From Gonapodya sp. JEL0774 (lineage: Eukaryota; Monoblepharomycota; Monoblepharidomycetes; Monoblepharidales; Gonapodyaceae), in NCBI GenBank assembly GCA_027604505.1, contig JADIIX010000043.1, forward strand, positions 76,775-140,774: a stretch of DNA of 64,000 bases, read 5' to 3'. Below the pieces are notes generated by a model that was not told the origin of the DNA, made no database searches, and saw only the letters and a list, made by a program, of their open reading frames with translations. How positions within the stretch are numbered: the first letter of the stretch is position 1; the number at the start of each line of letters is the position of its first letter. Of this stretch, positions 58,466-64,000 are shown one piece after another. Both the position numbers and the translations under genes were made by a program.

Positions 58466-61400
58466 ATGACACGGCAGGAGATTGAAGGGGAAGTGGTGGA
58501 CTGTGGAGAGAGCGAGGAAGAAAGCGAGGCAAGCGATCGCAGACTCTTCTGTTGGAGCAAACTGTGACTAGATCGACAACTCTTCAACATTCATCGATTT
58601 CAGACTCTGGCTTTCAAGCTCTCACTAGGAGCCCGTGTGCTCTTTGCAGAGGTGGATTCTGGTCTCCTCCCCTACCCAACTCCCGAACAGATTGCTCCAC
58701 CTAACTCCAAAGCACCGTCAGTTGACCTCCTTGTTCTTTCCAATACCTACGGCTACATTATCGCAGGCTGCCGTAATGGTGAGAGAATTACATCGGCTGA
58801 TTACTGCTGCCTGGATCAGGAAGAGAGGATACCACATGAAGACATCAACTTTTGATGGCTGACACGCCATACGTATTAACAAAGAGTCGAGCGTTGTCTC
58901 GATAGGTTTAAATGAAGGTCTCAACGAACTCGTCTTGCAGCAGGCGCTGCCTTTTTACGAAGATTCGTGCCGCTAGGAGTACAAAAAAGTTTCAAGTGAC
59001 AGGTTGCTGTCGGGTCTTGCTCCCCTTCATTCAAGTTGGATACTTCATTCGTGTTTCTATTATCTGACCTCGCGATCTCTCCAAATTTTTTCTAAAGGTT
59101 TTATGTTCCTGCCCACCTCCTCCATCCCACTCCTCAAACCAGAGCCCACCACTCGACGCGAATTTATTTCGGCATCTACTCTTCTGCACCCGCAGCGTCT
59201 TTTCGTGACGATTGCATCGGACGGTGAAACGGGAGATAGTTTGTTCGTGACGCACATCTCGCTATCAAGTGACGAACTCATGATTTTTGTTGCTACGTGT
59301 GGGGACGGAGGGCAGGGTGCCGCGTTGCGGGCATATGATATTCCAGAGCTTTTAAAAGTGAGTGTACTGACAATCATATCCGAGGGGTGTCGTGGAGCAA
59401 AGCGGGTGATACTGGTACCTCTGAGACACGCTGACGAGCAATGTTTCTGATTCATATTATGTTAAGTTTCTGATTTATTAGCCCGAAGTAATCCACTGCC
59501 TTTTGGTCGACGTTATTTCAGAGTTCTCCACCTACGCCCACTGCCATATTTCGGCTACCTCAAACCATTCTTGCACTATGCCCATGCGGCGGCACCTCCA
59601 CCGACGACACACCCGCCTCCCATTCGTCTCCCTCAGTCGCGTGCATTACGCTGGATGGTTCAGTGTGTATAATGGACCTGGATAATGGAGAAATCCGCCA
59701 GAGGGTCCTCACAAGTGTGCCGTTTGCGAAGAGCAGTGAGTTCCAGTTTCATGTATATCTAACTACTCTCACTTCAACATGAATCCTGCACTTGAATCTT
59801 GTTCATCTAGTTTGTTCTGTCCTTGCAGCAAATCGTCTTCTAATCGGATTGGCTTCCTCTCTAGTACTGGTAGATCCACACAAAGATGAGGTCGTCCAAC
59901 AAGTGGCGTTTCCACAATTTCTTAGTGGCTGGATAGCCACCAATGTCCTGATACTGGAGGTTGACAAGCCGGCGAGTGTTTGGAGTGCGGTAGTTCAAGT
60001 AGAGACGGAAGCGGACAATGGAGACCAGCAAGTGGATATTGTGGTGATCGAGAAGTCAGGTGTAGGTTTCGTTTTTCTGGTAGAAAGACGCGTGATTTAT
60101 GCTGTGTGTTGTTTCACGACTCCTTTACATCATTTAGACACGCGCCACCTTCAACCGCTTCCAATCGCCCACGTATCGTGAGATCCACAATGGCTGGGCC
60201 GAGAAAATCTTTGTGGCAGGTTTAAAAAACATGTGAGGTGTTTATTTGCTTTATCTAGTGGCTGATCCGCTGAAGATCCTTGTCGGAAACATCCCTCTCC
60301 CTCTCTTCCCTAGAGGCAGTCACGCTTATCTCCTTGTCCTTCTCTCCACCAAATCCTACACTTCTATTCTACTGCATAAACCTCTCGCCTCTCCTTCTTG
60401 TGCATCTCCAACGTGGTCACTACTTCCCCTTGCGGTCGACGGTGCTGAAATTTCTGTGCCACAGCATTTGCCTCCATCCGATAAATCTTTTCCACCGGAC
60501 TCCACACCCCTCGGCTTTGCCATCGACCTGACTTCCACCGTTCCCTACCCTTCACCGGCGGACTCGCCCGAGACACTCTACTCACCTGTCCCGCGTGTTG
60601 TGACTGTTACCGACGAAGGAAGTATCTGGCTGTACGATGTTGTAGATTTTTCAGAGTTAAGCAAGGGAACGTGGAACGTCACTATGGGGAACAAGGTGCG
60701 GGAGATTCCAAACAGGACCAGATACCCTTCTGGACCGGTTCCTCCATCTCCGCCGCCGGTCCCCACAAAGTCAACGTCACCTGTAACACCGACAGAAGTG
60801 GCAAGAAAACGTGACGTTTTTGGGAATGCTGCAGATAAGGGAACCAACTTTGAGAAGCCTGGACTATTTGGGAATGGCGAAAGAAGTGGCACAGAAATTG
60901 GGAGATCGGATCTATTTCATACAGCCGGAGGGCCGAAGGAGACAAATTTGTCACTCGGCTATGCGGCTGGTCGGGACAAGAGCGAGTCAACGTTTGGGAG
61001 CAGCGCTTCCACTCAAGCGTTCAAGGACAAGAAAGGCTCATTGATCGCTCCACTGCCGTCGTTCACCAGTTCCGCGCCATCAACACAAACGCCTTCGCCT
61101 GGGGTGTTTGGAACAGGGTTTGCTTCCGCCGGTGGTTCTCTGTTCGGTGGGCCAGCGAGTTTCGGGGGTGGCGGGAGCCTTTTCGGTACAACCACACCCA
61201 CTGAAGGCGCCAAGGCAATCGAGAATACCGGCTCATTTGGGAGACCACTGCCAGGGAGGGGAGGGCTGCTCGGAGCCGGGGGCTCAGTGCCACCGGGACC
61301 CACACCAAAACTTCCGGCGTCACCTTTTGGCACTCCGATACAGAAGGGGCAGTTGAGTGGACTTCCTACCAAACCCTCGAAGCTAGCTGTGCCGATCCCG

Positions 61401-64000
61401 CAGGAGCCTTCCTCGCATCTTACTGTCCGTCAGCCAGCCAAGTCAGCTGCTTCTGTGTTGCCACAGCAAAGGGTTTCCCCGCCTTTGATGCAGAGAGTTG
61501 CGCCGCCCACGGAAGGTTCAACGAGACCTGGCGTGCAGCTAGCTCAACGAATGGGTCAACTGGCGCCGACGCGAATGATAACGCAAGAGGGTGCTGCCGT
61601 CGGTCTTCACCAAGAGATGGGGAGACTTTCGTCAGATATTGTCACACCCCGGCAGGAACTTCCTGCAGGACCTCAACGCCGTCGACCAGAGATTACGGTG
61701 ATTGAGCCGGTCAAGGAGGTGCCCATTCAAAGTGCCCGAACTGATGTCGCAAAGGTCAGAATTTCGTGCTGGTTCTCCAATCTCTTTGATACGGTCCTGA
61801 TTTTAATTTTTCACACTTGCTAAGGAACTCGCACGTACCTTCAACAAACTTTGTTGTGACGCCGCATCGGATCTCGAAGAACTCTCTCTTTTCGCTCATT
61901 CTCTTCAAATGAGATACCCGGATGTAATTCAACGAGCTGATGGTATTGGGAAGCGAGTGAAAGATATCGCCGAAAGTGTAGAGCGGAGTAGGGAAGAGGT
62001 TGAAAAGCTGCAGGGGATGCAAAAGGAGATCACTTCAAGATGGGTTGAGGGTACGTTTTCTCCAGGCGCAAGCGTTTTTGGGACTGGTTTGGACTTCTGT
62101 TCTAACGACCACTCAGTTGTGAAGTCCACAGAGCGTTCTAAGAAGCTCAATGAGTATCTCGATGCCTTTGACGAGAACCGAAAGAAGTTTGACGGACTGC
62201 GCCACCATATGCGCCCAGAGTCCATGATTGCGAGGCACTACGTGGTTGCTGGGCTTCCACCGGATGCTGAAGAGCTAAGAAAGTCCGTGAGGGAAAAGAT
62301 GGCGGTAAGTAATCTGATAAATCGTTATTATGAAACCGTGTTGACGATATTTTATCGGTCGTGCACAAGAGATTGGAGACCCGTTTGGCGGAAATGAAAC
62401 ACTTCATTGAGAATATGCGCGACAAGGTATATAATGGAGCGAGAAAGGCGTCGCCACCGTAAGTTCTTTTTGTTCGTTTGATGTGTCGGATTTTATCAGA
62501 CGTTCCCTCCATAGGGACTTGGATGTTCGAGTGGTTCTTACGTCGATTCAGTCTATTACCTCTCGAGCTGCAATTCTTCTTGAACAGCTCAACTCAATTT
62601 CAATCCTCGTTCCGCGTTCAGCTTCTCCACCTCGACCTTTCAAGCAGCCTTCGGGACGCTACGGAATTAGCGATCTGGACGAGCTTGTCCTTAGAGAGCC
62701 ATTGAACGATGAGCTGGAACGACACCTCACAGAAGCTATTGCGGGTGAGCAAGTTCGACAGGTACTTGCTTCTCTCGGGCAAGGGCAACCCCAACCGCGG
62801 GTGAATCGATATGTGAGCTCAACTGAGGATGGACGGAGTGCGGCGCAGGTCAGACGGAGATACCTCCCCCCAGAAGCGGTGCGGGACGAGGTAGAATGCA
62901 ATTCACCGATATTGACGGAACAATTAGCACCACCACCAAATTTTGCTTCTAACTTAGAGACCAACGTTTTTGCATCTCCGCCTTCAACGACGTCTGGTGC
63001 GATTTTCCAGTCGAACTCCTCAGAGTTCCGAGGCACATCGGGTTCACCTTTTGATGTGGCGGGGCCGAGTAGCTGGAGAGAAATACCTTCAACACGACCT
63101 GATGGGCTTCAGCCTTTTGCTGGATTCAAATTGTTCAACCCGGACGCAAAAACCACAACTTACCCTCCGACTGAGATAATGCCGAAAGTACCTGAAGACG
63201 ACATTGAGAGTCAAACCTCAAATATTGACGAAGACGATGAAGGGGAAGAAGGTGAGGAGGAGGTTGATGAGGAACTGGAGGCCGGGGATGCAATAGAAGC
63301 GGACGACAATGATGAAGGTGACCCTGAAGAATACGAAGAGGAGGAGGGCGACCAAGGGGACGGAGATGATGAAGGAGATGGTGACTGGGAAGACGCGGGT
63401 GATGAAGAAGAAGAAGATCAAGATCAAGTCGCTTTCGAGGATGAAGATGGGGTGTTGGAAGTTCCTGTAGGCATGAGTTCAAATCCTCCCTCCCGTCCAT
63501 CGGACATCCCTGCGTTCACCTTGAACTTCAATTTTACGCCTGACATCTTGAGCTCTGCAATGGAAAGCGCCAAGAGTTTTTCTCTTCCAGTCGCACCGGA
63601 AGCTCAGGAAGAGGCGGACGAGGAAGAGATTCTTCAAACGCATCACCCAGGCTCCCATAAGGCGCAAAAGTTCTCACCTATCGCGAAAAAATCTGGAAGA
63701 GCGCGACGTTTTGCGGAAGATTCCGAGGATAAATCCACTCAGGAAGCCGGCGAGTTACCGGTCAATGTCAGATTATCGGATGAAGCTATCTCTGCACTCC
63801 CCGAGTGGGCCAAAGCTTCTTTGAAAAAACACTTCGCAGAGTCAGACCGATCGTTCGCGGGCGAGTCCTCCATGTCCCCAATCCCTTCCACAGTACCTGA
63901 GGGCTCTGCAGATCTGGCGGTACCCCAAACTTCACTCTTAACAGTTGGGTCCACGGGAGTTGCTCCAGGTCTGTTTATGCAAAGTTCAAAGGAGAAACCT
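58466..64000 (+). CDS. FG nucleoporin Nup159/Nup214 family, 3' end off window
   Basis: Multi-exon gene from the ATG of MTRQEIEGEVVDCG at 58466 to beyond the right edge. Nup159/Nup214 sits on the cytoplasmic face of the nuclear pore and anchors the mRNA-export helicase Dbp5/DDX19. The N-terminal beta-propeller is spread over several exons: GARVLFAEVDSGLLPYPTP, FVTHISLSSDELMIFVA, CITLDGSVCIMDLDNGE, NRLLIGLASSLVLVDPHKD and TVTDEGSIWLYDVVDFSEL. An FG-repeat zone follows (60810-61330; VFGN, GLFGNG, GSLFGG, GSLFGTT, PFGTP, at least nine FG). Coiled-coil exons come next (ERSREEVEKLQGMQKEI) and then a long acidic stretch (63200-63480). The first exon boundary and one propeller junction (58940-59095) are not resolved. 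No stop codon is reached in the window. Confidence 0.85.
63200..63470 (+). repeat. purine-rich low-complexity stretch coding an acidic tract
   Basis: GAA/GAG/GAT/GAC repeats inside the Nup159/Nup214 frame encode a run dominated by Glu, Asp and Gly. It is coding low complexity, not a satellite. Confidence 0.7.

Noticed and set aside
1-64000. Mobile elements, CRISPR arrays, prophage or viral genes
   Set aside because: No transposase, reverse transcriptase, integrase, terminal repeats or regularly spaced repeats were seen on either strand.

Overview
The window is nuclear DNA of an intron-rich eukaryote that uses the standard genetic code. Nearly every gene is broken by short GT-AG introns, mostly 50-90 bases, with donors GTGAGT, GTGGGT or GTAAGT. 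The reading frame can be rebuilt across them because protein families continue from exon to exon. Gene content fits an early-diverging (zoosporic, chytrid-like) fungus. There are fungal-type genes (Rad4, Golgi GDPase, TauE/SafE transporter with a long loop) next to animal-type genes usually lost in Dikarya: a PMCA Ca2+ pump with a calmodulin-binding-like tail, a membrane cyclic-nucleotide PDE, a SIRT5-like remnant and a 7-IQ-repeat protein. The assignment is an inference; no rRNA or other marker is present.

Layout, 1-15 kb: 3' end of an SMP-30/gluconolactonase-like gene (+); haloalkane dehalogenase (-); Dbl-family RhoGEF (-); mitochondrial CaiB/BaiF CoA-transferase (-); F-box protein (+); Rad4/XPC repair factor (-). 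15-24 kb: a 5'-truncated SIRT5-like remnant (+); ADP/ATP carrier (-); mitoribosomal mL41 (+); DUF1275/YoaK membrane protein (-); LSM1 with a large loop insertion (-); short-chain dehydrogenase (-). 24-38 kb: TauE/SafE transporter (-); glutathione S-transferase (-); secreted M14 carboxypeptidase (+); Golgi GDA1/CD39 nucleoside diphosphatase (-); an unknown mitochondrial protein (-) head-to-head with a TMEM256/DUF423 protein (+); protein-isoaspartate methyltransferase (+). 38-64 kb: IQ-repeat protein (+); MutY/MUTYH (+); SLX8/RNF4-type SUMO-targeted ubiquitin ligase (-); an unexplained 1.8-kb stretch; PMCA (-); 6-TM phosphodiesterase (+); and Nup159/Nup214 (+), which runs off the right edge.

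There is no operon logic and the genes mostly serve housekeeping roles. Themes are genome maintenance (Rad4, MutY, STUbL), mitochondria (AAC, mL41, CoA-transferase, two small mitochondrial or membrane proteins) and second-messenger signalling (PMCA and PDE share one divergent 448-bp promoter). I see no mobile elements, CRISPR arrays, tRNAs or rRNAs. The points most worth a second look are the 6-TM PDE, LSM1 with a roughly 115-residue L4-loop insertion, the sirtuin remnant, a dehalogenase with a complete HLD-I catalytic pentad carried in 8 exons, and the overlapping start region of two divergent genes near 36.14 kb.
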